Source: Nocardioides sp. BP30 (GTDB lineage Bacteria > Actinomycetota > Actinomycetes > Propionibacteriales > Nocardioidaceae). Taken from it: 64,000 bases of DNA. A program made the translations under genes and the position numbers. How positions within the stretch are numbered: the stretch's first letter is position 1; each line of letters starts with the position of its first letter. Location: positions 1,550,001 to 1,614,000 of the forward strand of contig NZ_CP123620.1 of the NCBI RefSeq assembly GCF_029873215.1, in the 5' to 3' direction. The notes under the pieces are model-generated. The model did no database searches. It worked only from the letters and a program-made list of their open reading frames with translations, and was not told the origin of the DNA. Below, one piece after another: positions 24,973 through 33,512 of this stretch.

Positions 24973-25299
24973 TCAGCGGTGCAGCGGTGGCACGTCCGTA
25001 CGAAGCAGCCTCAGCTGCGCCCGCGGAATCGTGGCGGGCAGGAAGAGGTAGCCCGTGTCGGCGCTGACCAGAGCCGCTGGGTCGACACCATCGACACCCC
25101 ACAGGTCGACAGGGCCGCCGGTGTTGTTCATCTCGAGGAAGTACTCGGCCTCCCACTCGTCGGTGGCCAGGAAGCAGCCCTCGACCTCGGGGGCGACGGA
25201 TCCGGCGATCCCGCGTGCGACAGACATCCGGGTCCAGTCGAGACCGAATGCCTCGATCGAGGATCGGTTGAGGCTGGAGCTGACGTGGAAGTGAGGCAC
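24973..25299 (-). CDS. Conserved hypothetical protein (108 aa)
   Basis: A small cytosolic protein of about 108 residues with HFHVSSSLNRSSI, GLDWTRM and MNNTGGPVDLWGVDGVD segments that I recall from hypothetical proteins of other actinobacteria; no function is known to me. I choose GTG 25299 because TACGAT lies 7 nt upstream (leaderless pattern). An ATG at 25308 would add three residues but overlaps that hexamer. No membrane segment or catalytic motif is evident. Confidence 0.7.
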   Translation of the reverse strand: MPHFHVSSSLNRSSIEAFGLDWTRMSVARGIAGSVAPEVEGCFLATDEWEAEYFLEMNNTGGPVDLWGVDGVDPAALVSADTGYLFLPATIPRAQLRLLRTDVPPLHR

Positions 25300-25406
25300 C
25301 CGCCGCATCGTAGGGCGGGCGCGGCTCGTCCGGGAGCGATTTCGTTCGCCGTGCCGTCGTCCACTGCCGGCTGCGATCACGTGCCATGGGGCGGACGAAA
25401 CAGCGC

Positions 25407-26216
25407 TCAGCCGGCGGATGCCTCGGCAGCCAGGAGTCGTTCGCATTCCCCGATCAGCCGCTGCCGCAGGACCGTGCCGCGCTCGGCGAAGCGACGTTGC
25501 GCGGCGGCGTACTCCTGCTTGCCGGCGGCCGTCTCGATCCGCACCGGTGTCCAGGGCTCGCCGGTGGGGTCCAGGGTGATGCCGGAGAGGTCGTACGGCG
25601 CTGCCCGCATGTCCATGATCCGCACCTCCCAGGCCAGCTCGAAGCAGTCCGCGACGAGGTCCGAGCCGATCAGCCCGGAGAGCCGGAAGGCGTGCTTGTA
25701 GAGGTCCATCGTGCCGTGCAGGCAGCCGGGCTGCTCGAAGTCCGCGCGGTCGTCGCGGCCGGGGCGGAGCACGTTGAGCCCGACAGCGGCCGGGGTGAAG
25801 AACCGGTAGGCGTCGAAGTGCGAGCACTGGATGCGGTGCGACGTCACGACGGCGTCGGTCGCCTCACCGCCCAGGCGCAGCGGTTGCGGATGCCGGGTCT
25901 CGTCGGCGCGATAGACCATCGCCCACTCGTGCAGTCCGAAGCAGCTCAGGTGCGCCGGGCGCGCTGCGGTGGCGCGCAGCAGTCGCAGCAGTGTGGTGAC
26001 GAGCAGACGTCGGCTCTCGGGAAGTGCGGCGGCACCGGGCGTCCAGCGCAGCAGCTGAGCGGGCCGGAAGGAGTAGTAGGTGAAGAGGAAGTCGTGCACC
26101 GGGTGCTTGATGCCCGCCTCGCGGCGGGCGAGGTGGGGGCCGACGAAGGGCAGCAGCCGCTCGCGGTGGGCGAGCGCAGGCGCCTCTCGCTCGTCGTGCT
26201 CCACCACCGATGTCAC
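25407..26216 (-). CDS. Conserved actinobacterial protein of unknown function
   Basis: A 269-residue cytosolic protein with a run of strongly patterned segments: HPVHDFLFTYYSFRP near the N-terminus, LHEWAMVYR, RIQCSHFDAYRFFTP, and a long amphipathic C-terminal helix. Homologues are often labelled 3-methyladenine DNA glycosylase in databases, but I see no helix-hairpin-helix or AAG-type glycosylase motif, so that label looks unsupported. TACCCT is 6 nt before GTG 26216 on the minus strand, so it is leaderless. It is divergent from the glutathione peroxidase. Confidence 0.72.
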   Translation of the reverse strand: MTSVVEHDEREAPALAHRERLLPFVGPHLARREAGIKHPVHDFLFTYYSFRPAQLLRWTPGAAALPESRRLLVTTLLRLLRATAARPAHLSCFGLHEWAMVYRADETRHPQPLRLGGEATDAVVTSHRIQCSHFDAYRFFTPAAVGLNVLRPGRDDRADFEQPGCLHGTMDLYKHAFRLSGLIGSDLVADCFELAWEVRIMDMRAAPYDLSGITLDPTGEPWTPVRIETAAGKQEYAAAQRRFAERGTVLRQRLIGECERLLAAEASAG

Positions 26217-26324
26217 CGCACGAGGGTAACGACCCGTCCGGGCTGGTCACGACTCCGAATACTCGGCAGGATCATCGGACGGCAGCACCACAGCGCACCA
26301 GCGGTGCTCGAGCAGAGGAGCGTC

Positions 26325-26810
26325 ATGACCACACTGTCCGACTTCGAGGCCACCCGGCTCGACGGAACGCAGGAGTCGCTGTCCGACTACGCCGGCAAGG
26401 TGGTGCTGGTCGTCAACACGGCCTCGCGGTGCGGCTTCACCCCGCAGCTCGAAGGCCTGGAGCGCCTCTGGGAGACGTACGCCGATCGCGGCCTGGTCGT
26501 GCTCGGCTTCCCGTGCAACCAGTTCGGCAACCAGGAGCCGGGCTCCGCCGAGGAGATCGGCGCGTTCTGCCAGCGCAACTACGGGGTCAGCTTCCCGATG
26601 TTCGCCAAGATCGACGTCAACGGCGCCGAAGCCCACCCGCTCTATCGCTGGCTGCGCTCGCAGGCGCGCGGTGTGCTGGGGACCAAGGTCCGCTGGAACT
26701 TCACCAAGTTCCTCGTCGGTCCCGACGGCGCGGTGGTCAGGCGTTTCGGCTCGGCGACCAAGCCGGAGAAGCTCGCGCCGGCGATCGAGGCGCTCCTTCC
26801 GGCCTCCTGA
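26325..26810 (+). CDS. Glutathione peroxidase-family thiol peroxidase
   Basis: A 161-residue thioredoxin-fold peroxidase. The peroxidatic residue is Cys36 in ASRCGFTPQ (cysteine, not selenocysteine). The other catalytic residues appear as PCNQFG (Gln) and KVRWNFTKFLV (Trp, Asn). In bacteria lacking glutathione such enzymes usually take electrons from thioredoxin. ATG 26325 follows AGAGGAG. It stands alone. Confidence 0.94.
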   Translation: MTTLSDFEATRLDGTQESLSDYAGKVVLVVNTASRCGFTPQLEGLERLWETYADRGLVVLGFPCNQFGNQEPGSAEEIGAFCQRNYGVSFPMFAKIDVNGAEAHPLYRWLRSQARGVLGTKVRWNFTKFLVGPDGAVVRRFGSATKPEKLAPAIEALLPAS

Positions 26811-26866
26811 TCCGGGCCGGCGGCATGGCTGACGCATCATCGGGCCGGAGGAGGACACCGGATCCC

Positions 26867-27766
26867 ATGCAGCGACGCATCCTGGCGACGCTCGTCGCCG
26901 TCCTGCTCCTCGTGCTCGGGCTCGGGCTCGTCCAGCCCTCCGACGCGGCCGGGCCGCCCAACACCGCACCGAAGGGCCTGCACCGGTGCGCGACCAGCGG
27001 AGCGGTGACGCGCTCCTGCCTCAAGCACGCGGTCAAGGACTACGACCGTGCCCGTCGGCGGGAGGGGGTCGGCCCGGTCACGCTGCCGAGCAACTTCATC
27101 ACGCTGACGGCGCCCGCCCAGCTGATGGTGCTCGCCGATCTGGACCGGGTCGACCGCGGGCTGGCGCCCGTGGCCGGCCTCGCCAGCACGCTGCAGCCCT
27201 ACGCCCAGCGGGGTGCCCAGCAGAGCCGGGACCCGTCGTTCCCGGCCTGGACGATGCAGGGCGGCGGCAACTGGGCCAGTACGGCGAGCCCGGTGTGGGC
27301 CGAGTTCCTCTGGATGTACGACGACGGCCCCGGCTCGGGCAACCTCGACTGCACGACCGCCACCGACGCGGGCTGCTACGGGCACCGGAACAACATCCTG
27401 GGCCACTACCGCGCCCCGACGCTGATGGGCGCCGGATCGGACGCTCGCGGCGGCGCCACCCAGCTCTTCCTCGGGGGCGACACCCACGACCGCGCCGACG
27501 TGCTGACCTGGCACGCGGAGCGCCGGCTGATCCCGGTAGGGGTGTCCAAGCGTCGCCTCAAGCACGCCGGCGACCTCGACGTGTGGGCGTCGGGTCGGGC
27601 GATGAAGGTCCGGGTCAGGGTCAGCCACGGCTGGCACGCGAACCACCGGCGCTGCACGCTCCGTGCCGGCCAGGCCTGCACGCTGCACGTGTCCGGCAAG
27701 GGCCACGGAACGCTGCGGCTCAGGGGACCCAACGGCACGGTGACGGTCGCGCTCGGTCGCGGCTGA
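26867..27766 (+). CDS. Secreted CAP-superfamily protein
   Basis: A 299-residue exported protein. A Sec signal (RRILATLVAVLLLVLGLGL, cleavage near SDA) is followed by a CAP/SCP-like domain of about 180 residues, recognised by the GHRNNILG motif and surrounding His/Glu positions, with four or more Cys suggesting disulfides. A short beta-rich C-terminal tail ends the protein. GGAGGAGG lies 12 nt before ATG 26867; an in-frame ATG at 26825 would add 14 residues before the signal. Function is unknown. Confidence 0.78.
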   Translation: MQRRILATLVAVLLLVLGLGLVQPSDAAGPPNTAPKGLHRCATSGAVTRSCLKHAVKDYDRARRREGVGPVTLPSNFITLTAPAQLMVLADLDRVDRGLAPVAGLASTLQPYAQRGAQQSRDPSFPAWTMQGGGNWASTASPVWAEFLWMYDDGPGSGNLDCTTATDAGCYGHRNNILGHYRAPTLMGAGSDARGGATQLFLGGDTHDRADVLTWHAERRLIPVGVSKRRLKHAGDLDVWASGRAMKVRVRVSHGWHANHRRCTLRAGQACTLHVSGKGHGTLRLRGPNGTVTVALGRG

Positions 27767-27825
27767 GCGCGACCGGGCGACGCTCCGACGGCGCTGAGCG
27801 AACGCGGGACCGATAGGCTCGGGCG

Positions 27826-28647
27826 GTGCGCATCGCCCGATTCACCACAGGAGACGAGCCGCTCTTCGGCATCGTGACCGGCGACCTCGACGAGTACGGC
27901 CAGCCCGACCCGGACGCCCAGGTGGTGGCGCTGGCCGGGGACCCGATCTACGCCGGGATCAACCCGATCGACCAGACCCACCGCCTCGAGGACGTCCGGC
28001 TGCTGGCGCCGGTCATCCCGCGCAGCAAGGTGGTGGCGATCGGCAAGAACTACGCCGACCACGTCGCGGAGATGAAGGGTGTCACCGGCGGGGACGCCCC
28101 GATCGAGCCGATGTTCTTCCTCAAGCCGAACACCTCGGTGATCGGGCCACGCGACGCGATCGTCTATCCGCCGCAGAGCGAGAACGTCCACTTCGAGGGC
28201 GAGCTGGCGGTCGTGATCGGCCGGATCTGCAAGGACGTCCCGGCCGAGCGTGCCGCCGAGGTCATCTACGGCTGGACCATCGCCAACGACGTGTCGGCAC
28301 GCGACCTCCAGGTGGCCGACAAGCAGTGGAGCCGGGCCAAGGGGTTCGACACCTTCTGCCCGCTCGGTCCCTGGATCGAGACGGAGCTGACGCTCGAGGA
28401 GGTCAAGCGTGGCCTGCGCCTGCAGACGTTCCTCGAGGGCGACCTGCAGCAGGACGGCAACACCCGCGACCTGCTCTTCGACGTGCCGGCCATCATCGCG
28501 CACGTGACCGCCGCGATGACGCTGCTGCCCGGCGACGTCATCCTCACCGGTACGCCGGCGGGCGTCGGGCCGATGCAGCCCGGCCAGGAAGTGGAAGTCT
28601 CGATCGAGCGCCTCGGTGCGCTCACGAACACGGTGGTGAAGAAGTGA
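27826..28647 (+). CDS. Fumarylacetoacetate hydrolase-family protein
   Basis: A 273-residue FAH-fold protein. It has the N-terminal cap, then AIGKNYADH, the metal ligands in HFEGELAVVIG (ExE) with the NDVSARDLQ Asp, and the C-terminal LTGTPAGVG. The family hydrolyses or decarboxylates acylpyruvates such as 2-hydroxyhepta-2,4-diene-1,7-dioates. TAGGCT 27814-27819 is 6 nt before GTG 27826 (leaderless). Its stop overlaps the gltX start (GTGA); this FAH-gltX pair is also known in mycobacteria. Confidence 0.92.
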   Translation: MRIARFTTGDEPLFGIVTGDLDEYGQPDPDAQVVALAGDPIYAGINPIDQTHRLEDVRLLAPVIPRSKVVAIGKNYADHVAEMKGVTGGDAPIEPMFFLKPNTSVIGPRDAIVYPPQSENVHFEGELAVVIGRICKDVPAERAAEVIYGWTIANDVSARDLQVADKQWSRAKGFDTFCPLGPWIETELTLEEVKRGLRLQTFLEGDLQQDGNTRDLLFDVPAIIAHVTAAMTLLPGDVILTGTPAGVGPMQPGQEVEVSIERLGALTNTVVKK

Positions 28648-30200
28648 ACGACAAGACTGCGCCCGTCACGGGCAGCGGCGTCCGCGTCCGGATGGCTCCG
28701 AGCCCGACGGGCAGCCCGCACGTCGGGCTGGTCCGCACGGCGCTGTTCAACTGGGCCTTCGCCCGCCACCACGGCGGCACCTTCGTCTTCCGGATCGAGG
28801 ACACCGACAAGGAGCGCAGCACCGCGGAGTCGCTGGCCTCGATCATCGACCTGATGCGCTGGCTCGGCCTGGACTGGGACGAGGGCCCCGAGGTCGGTGG
28901 CCCGCACGCGCCGTACTTCCAGAGCCAGCGCGGCGACATCTACGCGGACGCCCTCGCGAAGCTGCAGAGCTCCGGCCGTGTCTACCGCTGCTACTGCACC
29001 ACCGCGGAGATCGAGGGTCGGGCGCTGGTGAAGAAGGAGGAGTACGCCGCCGCCAAGGCCGCCTTCGCCGCCGCCGGTGGCCAGGGCACCAAGCCCGAGG
29101 CGCCGGTGATGGGCTACGACGGCTTCTGCCGCGACCTGTCCGAGGAGCAGATCGCCGCCTTCGAGGCGGAGGGACGAGCCTTCGTCCCGCGCCTGCGGAT
29201 GCCTGAGGGCTCGATCACGTGGAACGACCTGGTCCGCGGCGAGGTCACCTTCGAGACCAAGCACGTGCCGGACTTCGCGCTCGCCCGCGCCAACGGCGAC
29301 CCGCTCTACACGCTGGTCAACCCGGTCGACGACGCGCTGATGGAGATCACCCACGTCCTGCGCGGGGAGGACCTGCTGTCCTCCACGCCGCGCCAGATCG
29401 CGCTGTACGAGGCGCTCGAGGAGGTCGGCATCGCCAAGGCGACGCCGGCGTTCGGCCACCTCCCGTACGTGATGGGCGAGGGCAACAAGAAGCTCTCCAA
29501 GCGCGACCCCGAGGCGCACGCGCTCGCCTACCGCGAGCAGGGCTTCGTCCCCGAGGGCCTGCTCAACTACCTGGCGCTGCTCGGCTGGGCCATCGCGGCG
29601 GACCGCGACATCTTCTCCCTCGAGGAGATGGTCGAGGCGTTCGACATCAGGGACGTCAACGCCAACCCCGCGCGGTTCGACCTCAAGAAGTGCGAGGCCA
29701 TCAACGCCGCGCACGTGCACCAGCTCTCGGTCGAGGAGATCACCGACCGCGCGCTGCCGTTCCTCAAGCGCGACGGGGTGCTCACCGACCCCGTCAGCCC
29801 GGCCGACCAGCAGCTGCTGGAGCTGGCGATGCCGTTCGTGGCCGAGCGGGTCAACAAGCTCACCGAGGTCGGCGAGCTGCTCCGGTTCCTGTTCATCGAC
29901 GAGGCCGACTTCGTTCTCGACGCCGAGGACAGGGCCAAGCTGGTCGACACCGACGAGGGCCAGGCAGTGCTTCAGGCGGCGTACGACGCCCTGGCCCGCG
30001 TCGAGCCCTGGTCGGCGGCCCGGATCAGCGACGTGCTGCAGCAGGCGCTGGTCGAGGAGATGGGCCTCAAGCCGCGCGTGGCCTTCGGCCCGGTGCGCGT
30101 CGCCACCACCGGCAAGCGGGTGAGCCCGCCGCTGTACGAGTCGCTCGAGCTGCTCGGCCGCGAGCGCAGCCTGGCGCGGCTGCAGAGCGCGCTGGCCTGA
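28644..30200 (+). CDS. gltX: Glutamyl-tRNA synthetase
   Basis: A 518-residue class I synthetase that charges tRNA-Glu. The ATP site appears as APSPTGSPHVG (HIGH-type), FRIEDTD follows, and the second ATP signature is KKLSKRD. The anticodon-binding helical region fills the C-terminal third. As in other actinobacteria it is probably non-discriminating and also mischarges tRNA-Gln for GatCAB; the tRNA-Gln and tRNA-Glu genes lie 1 kb downstream. GTG 28644 overlaps the FAH stop by 4 bp. Confidence 0.97.
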   Translation: MNDKTAPVTGSGVRVRMAPSPTGSPHVGLVRTALFNWAFARHHGGTFVFRIEDTDKERSTAESLASIIDLMRWLGLDWDEGPEVGGPHAPYFQSQRGDIYADALAKLQSSGRVYRCYCTTAEIEGRALVKKEEYAAAKAAFAAAGGQGTKPEAPVMGYDGFCRDLSEEQIAAFEAEGRAFVPRLRMPEGSITWNDLVRGEVTFETKHVPDFALARANGDPLYTLVNPVDDALMEITHVLRGEDLLSSTPRQIALYEALEEVGIAKATPAFGHLPYVMGEGNKKLSKRDPEAHALAYREQGFVPEGLLNYLALLGWAIAADRDIFSLEEMVEAFDIRDVNANPARFDLKKCEAINAAHVHQLSVEEITDRALPFLKRDGVLTDPVSPADQQLLELAMPFVAERVNKLTEVGELLRFLFIDEADFVLDAEDRAKLVDTDEGQAVLQAAYDALARVEPWSAARISDVLQQALVEEMGLKPRVAFGPVRVATTGKRVSPPLYESLELLGRERSLARLQSALA

Positions 30201-30208
30201 GGTCGGAC

Positions 30209-31168
30209 GTGCCAGCCCTCCCCGAGCCCGGGCGCGGCCTCGCGTACCACCAGCTGCACCGGGGTGGGCGCAACGGCGCGCTCCGGACGCTGGTGGGCGT
30301 CTTCGCGCTGCTGGTGCTGACGCTGATCGTGGCCCAGCTGCTCCTGGAGGGTGCCTTCGCGGTGGGCTATGCCGTGGCGGGTCGTGACGTCTCCGCCGCA
30401 CTGGACCGGCTCAGCGACACCAAGCACCTGACGCCGCCCGCGCTGGCGTTCCTCAACCTGTCGCTGGCCGCCGCGATCCCGGTCGCGATGCTGGTGACGT
30501 GGGTGGTGCACGGTCTGCGCCCCGCGTGGCTGGCGTCGGTGCGTCCCCGGATCCGGTGGCGATGGTTCGGCCTGTGCCTGGCGCTGGCGGTGGTGGCGCT
30601 GGTGGCGACGCTCGCCGTCTCGGCGGTGCTGCCCTCCCAGGGCCCGTCGGACACCAAGGTCGGGGGGGCGCTGAACCACTGGTCCGCGACGATGCGCGAC
30701 TATCTGCTGGTCATCCTGTTCCTGACACCGCTGCAGGCGGCGGGGGAGGAGTACGCGTTCCGCGGCTACCTGACCCAGGCGTTCGGCGGGCTCTTCAGGC
30801 AGCGCTGGGCGGCGGTGGTGATCCCCGCGTTCCTGTTCGCGCTGGCGCACGGTGGCCAGGACGTGCCGGTGTTCTTCGACCGGTTCGCGTTCGGATTGGT
30901 GGCGGGGGTGCTGGTGATCGCCACCGGCGGGCTGGAGGCAGGCATCGCGATGCACGTGCTGAACAACTTCCTGGCCTTCGGGCTCGCGCTGCTCTACGGG
31001 AACATGAGCCAGACGCTCAACGCGACCTCGGGCAGCTGGTGGAACATCCCCGTCACGCTCACCCAGTCGCTGGTCTTCCTCGCGCTGGTGCTGTGGGCCG
31101 GCCGGCGCCGGGGGCTCCAGACCCGCACCGGGGTGCCCGATTTCGCACCGGCCGGGCGGGCCATGTAA
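30209..31168 (+). CDS. CPBP-family intramembrane metalloprotease
   Basis: A 319-residue membrane protein with about eight helices. CPBP motifs are EEYAFRGYL (EExxxR, motif 1), FALAHGG (FxxxH, motif 2) and HVLNNF (HxxxN, motif 3), the putative zinc residues of a type II CAAX prenyl endopeptidase or bacteriocin-immunity type protease. The start is GTG 30209, 8 bp after gltX, so it probably shares its transcript. The substrate is unknown. Confidence 0.9.
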   Translation: MPALPEPGRGLAYHQLHRGGRNGALRTLVGVFALLVLTLIVAQLLLEGAFAVGYAVAGRDVSAALDRLSDTKHLTPPALAFLNLSLAAAIPVAMLVTWVVHGLRPAWLASVRPRIRWRWFGLCLALAVVALVATLAVSAVLPSQGPSDTKVGGALNHWSATMRDYLLVILFLTPLQAAGEEYAFRGYLTQAFGGLFRQRWAAVVIPAFLFALAHGGQDVPVFFDRFAFGLVAGVLVIATGGLEAGIAMHVLNNFLAFGLALLYGNMSQTLNATSGSWWNIPVTLTQSLVFLALVLWAGRRRGLQTRTGVPDFAPAGRAM

Positions 31169-31223
31169 TCTTTCGTCTCGCGCCAGCCGCTCCGGCGGCG
31201 GGTGCGATTGACTTCCAGGTCAA

Positions 31224-31295
31224 TGGGATATGGTGTAATTGGCAACACAGCTGATTCTGGTTCAGCCATTCTAGGTTCGAGTCCTAGTATCCCAG
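31224..31295 (+). tRNA. tRNA-Gln (anticodon CTG)
   Basis: The acceptor stem is TGGGATA with TATCCCA. The anticodon stem GCTGA/TCAGC encloses the loop TTCTGGT with anticodon CTG, and the T-arm is CTAGG TTCGAGT CCTAG. The discriminator is G and CCA is not encoded. Confidence 0.95.
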
Positions 31296-31328
31296 CGGAT
31301 TCCCCTCCTGCGAGGGGAGCCACTGCAA

Positions 31329-31404
31329 GCCCCCGTCGTCTAGCGGCCTAGGACGTCGCCCTCTCACGGCGGTAACGCCGGTTCAAATCCGGTCGGGGGT
31401 ACCA
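31329..31404 (+). tRNA. tRNA-Glu (anticodon CTC), copy 1
   Basis: The acceptor is GCCCCCG with CGGGGGT and CCA is encoded at 31402-31404. The anticodon loop CTCTCAC gives CTC, and the T-loop is TTCAAAT. It is identical to copy 2 at 31646, including flanks. Confidence 0.95.
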
Positions 31405-31409
31405 CGCAG

Positions 31410-31444
31410 GAAGCGGCCCCGGTGCTCTGCGCCGGGGCCGCTTC
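31410..31444 (+). terminator. Terminator after tRNA-Glu copy 1
   Basis: A 13-bp stem: GAAGCGGCCCCGG 31410-31422 with CCGGGGCCGCTTC 31432-31444, 9-nt loop. It belongs to the exact 122-bp duplicated block 31323-31444 / 31640-31761. Confidence 0.85.
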
Positions 31445-31639
31445 GCATGTGCGCACGGACGTGTTTCGGTGACAGTTCCGGCCGGCGGCCACCGACGACC
31501 GGACAGCGGCGGGCGCACAGCGGAAGCACCGGCGCGCCCGTGCCCGTGACGCTCCCGACACCGCCCCCGATGCGGTGGTGGCGGCGGGGATCGGCTAGAG
31601 TCTCTGCTCGTTGGCCAGCCGGGAACGGCGGGCCGACGC
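31445..31639. other. Spacer between the two tRNA-Glu blocks
   Basis: No gene is supported here. A -10-like TAGAGT at 31596-31601, 45 nt before the second tRNA, suggests that the second copy has its own promoter. Confidence 0.4.
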
Positions 31640-31645
31640 CTGCAA

Positions 31646-31721
31646 GCCCCCGTCGTCTAGCGGCCTAGGACGTCGCCCTCTCACGGCGGTAACGCCGGTT
31701 CAAATCCGGTCGGGGGTACCA
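31646..31721 (+). tRNA. tRNA-Glu (anticodon CTC), copy 2
   Basis: Identical in sequence to 31329-31404, with encoded CCA at 31719-31721. It lies inside the second copy of the 122-bp duplication. Confidence 0.95.
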
Positions 31722-31726
31722 CGCAG

Positions 31727-31761
31727 GAAGCGGCCCCGGTGCTCTGCGCCGGGGCCGCTTC
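31727..31761 (+). terminator. Terminator after tRNA-Glu copy 2
   Basis: The same 13-bp stem as after copy 1 (31727-31739 with 31749-31761). Confidence 0.85.
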
Positions 31762-31851
31762 ACATCTCGCGCCGCTGCGGGCGCGAGCTGCTCACTTCTG
31801 CGGGTCGTGGCGAGGACGCGGCGACGGCGTCGCCGGGCCCCGCTACCCGCG

Positions 31852-32061
31852 TCAGCCCTTCTTCTTCAGCGCGGACGGCTTGTGGACCGCCTCGCCACCG
31901 CTCTTCTCGCTGCGGACCAGGTACTGCGGCTTGTCCTTGCTCGCCCGCACCTGTCGGCCGGCCAGCTCGGTGTCGGAGGTGATCGTGCGGAGCACCTCAC
32001 CCTCGGCCTCGCCGCCGTGGCTGCGCCACGTCACCTTGTCGCCCTTCTTGAAGTCCGCCAT
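31852..32061 (-). CDS. DUF2945 (TUDOR-like) small protein
   Basis: A 69-residue basic protein of the DUF2945 / hypervirulence-associated TUDOR-like family: FKKGDKVTWRSHGGEAEGEV near the start, VRASKDKPQYLVRSEKSG in the middle, and a HKPSALKK end. Family members are single SH3-like barrels of unknown function, often near stress genes. ATG 32061 has a strong GGAGGCGAGG region upstream. It is codirectional with the LCP gene but 86 bp downstream. Confidence 0.9.
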   Translation of the reverse strand: MADFKKGDKVTWRSHGGEAEGEVLRTITSDTELAGRQVRASKDKPQYLVRSEKSGGEAVHKPSALKKKG

Positions 32062-32147
32062 GCCTCGCCTCCGTGGTCGTCACGATCGTCGCGACCCGGT
32101 ACCCGCGGGCGGCGGGCTCAGGTCAGCAGCTCACGTCAGGGCTCAGG

Positions 32148-33377
32148 TCAGCTGCACAGGCCGTACTGGGCGGCATCGGCGATCTCCCGCGTGGGCGCGC
32201 TGCTCGAACCGCTGCTCGAACCGCTGCCGGCCGACGTGGTGGCCGAGGGGGATGACGTCGAGCTCGGCGTACCCGACGGGGAGGAGGAGGTCGAGTTCGA
32301 GGGCGTCGCGGAACCTGACCCGCCCGCCGAGATGGCCCCGGCTGCCAGCGACTTGGTGAGCGGCTTGTCGTTGCTGACCCGCTTCCACAGCTTCTTGGCG
32401 GCGGGAAGGATCTTGACCCGTCCGTAGTACGGGTCGGTGGTGGGCACGTCGTAGACAGCGTTGGGCACGGTGATGAACCGGATGTTGGTCAGGTCGATGC
32501 CCTTGACCTGCTTGGCGAGCTTGACGAGCTGCTTGACCGAGGCCAGGTTCGGGCTGGTCGTGATCGAGCCGGTCAGCGCGTTGGCGAACTTCACCAGCTT
32601 GTCCGGTCGGGTCAGCGTGCCGGCGCTGTCCGCCTTGTCGATCATCTGGGAGATGAAGTACTGCTGGCGCTTCATCCGGCCGATGTCGCTGCCGTCGAGC
32701 ACATGGCGCAGCCGGACGTACTGCAGCGCACGCGGGCCGTTGAGATGCACGGACTTGCCGGGCTCGAAGGTGATGTGGGCGACGTTGGGGTCGCTGAGCT
32801 CGAACGGGATGCACACGTTGACCCCGCCGAGCGCTGTCACCATGCCCTTGAAGCCGCCGAAGTTGACGGTGATGTAGCCGTCCACGTAGATGCCGAAGTT
32901 CTTCTCCAGCTGCTCGGCGGTGCAGTCGGCGCCACCGGCGGTGAAGGCGGCGTTCCACTGGACGAGGTCGGTCGTGACCCCCCGCGAGGTGTAGTGGTGG
33001 CCGGCCGTGCACGCGACCGGCTTGACCAGGGCGTCGCGCGGGATCGAGATGCCGTACGCCGTCTTACGGTCGGCCGAGATGTGCACGAGGATCGTGGTGT
33101 CCGAGCCGTCGGCTCCCGACTCGCTGTCGACGTCGCAGCCGGCGCAGTCGCGGTTGTCCAGACCCATCACCAGGATGTTCAGCGGAGCCTTGGGACCCTT
33201 CTGCTTCTTGTGCACCTCGTGCTTGATCGCCTGGCCGGCGTGCAGGTTGGCGTCGAGGTGCTGGTAGAACACCGCGACGAAGGTGCCGGTCGCGAGCGCC
33301 AGCACGAGCAGGGTGCAGGCGATGACGGTGAAGACCGTTCGACGGTGATGCGGCGCCATCGGGCCGGTCTGTGACAT
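32148..33377 (-). CDS. LytR-CpsA-Psr (LCP) family protein
   Basis: A 409-residue membrane-anchored enzyme with an N-terminal helix at about residues 15-37. The extracytoplasmic LCP domain follows with NILVMGLDNRD, YGISIPRDALV (Arg/Asp phosphate-binding motif), VNFGGFKGMVTALGGV and YVRLRH...RMKRQQ. The C-terminal 60 residues are Ser/Thr-rich and low in complexity. LCP proteins transfer polymers such as arabinogalactan or teichoic acids from lipid carriers to peptidoglycan. A glycerophosphotransferase-like gene at 58836 could supply such a polymer, but that link is speculative. Confidence 0.93.
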   Translation of the reverse strand: MSQTGPMAPHHRRTVFTVIACTLLVLALATGTFVAVFYQHLDANLHAGQAIKHEVHKKQKGPKAPLNILVMGLDNRDCAGCDVDSESGADGSDTTILVHISADRKTAYGISIPRDALVKPVACTAGHHYTSRGVTTDLVQWNAAFTAGGADCTAEQLEKNFGIYVDGYITVNFGGFKGMVTALGGVNVCIPFELSDPNVAHITFEPGKSVHLNGPRALQYVRLRHVLDGSDIGRMKRQQYFISQMIDKADSAGTLTRPDKLVKFANALTGSITTSPNLASVKQLVKLAKQVKGIDLTNIRFITVPNAVYDVPTTDPYYGRVKILPAAKKLWKRVSNDKPLTKSLAAGAISAGGSGSATPSNSTSSSPSGTPSSTSSPSATTSAGSGSSSGSSSAPTREIADAAQYGLCS

Positions 33378-33512
33378 GTCCGGATCCTGCCAGGTTTGGC
33401 TGAGACAGACATGAATGTCGCTCTACCTGCCGGTACGTGTCGGCTCAGTGCGCCGCGCGGCCGTGTCCGATTCCCGCCAGATCGGAGTCGTTGCGTGAGG
33501 GAGGATGGGGGC

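Noticed and set aside
25407..26216. 3-methyladenine DNA glycosylase
   Set aside because: No glycosylase motif is visible; the true alkA with helix-hairpin-helix and catalytic Asp is at 33513-34979.
26425..26440. Selenocysteine codon in the glutathione peroxidase
   Set aside because: The active-site codon is TGC (Cys36), not TGA.
31224..31761. tRNA cluster as a genomic-island attachment site
   Set aside because: No integrase or att-like direct repeat beyond the tRNA-Glu duplication itself; the next genes (DUF2945, LCP) are ordinary.
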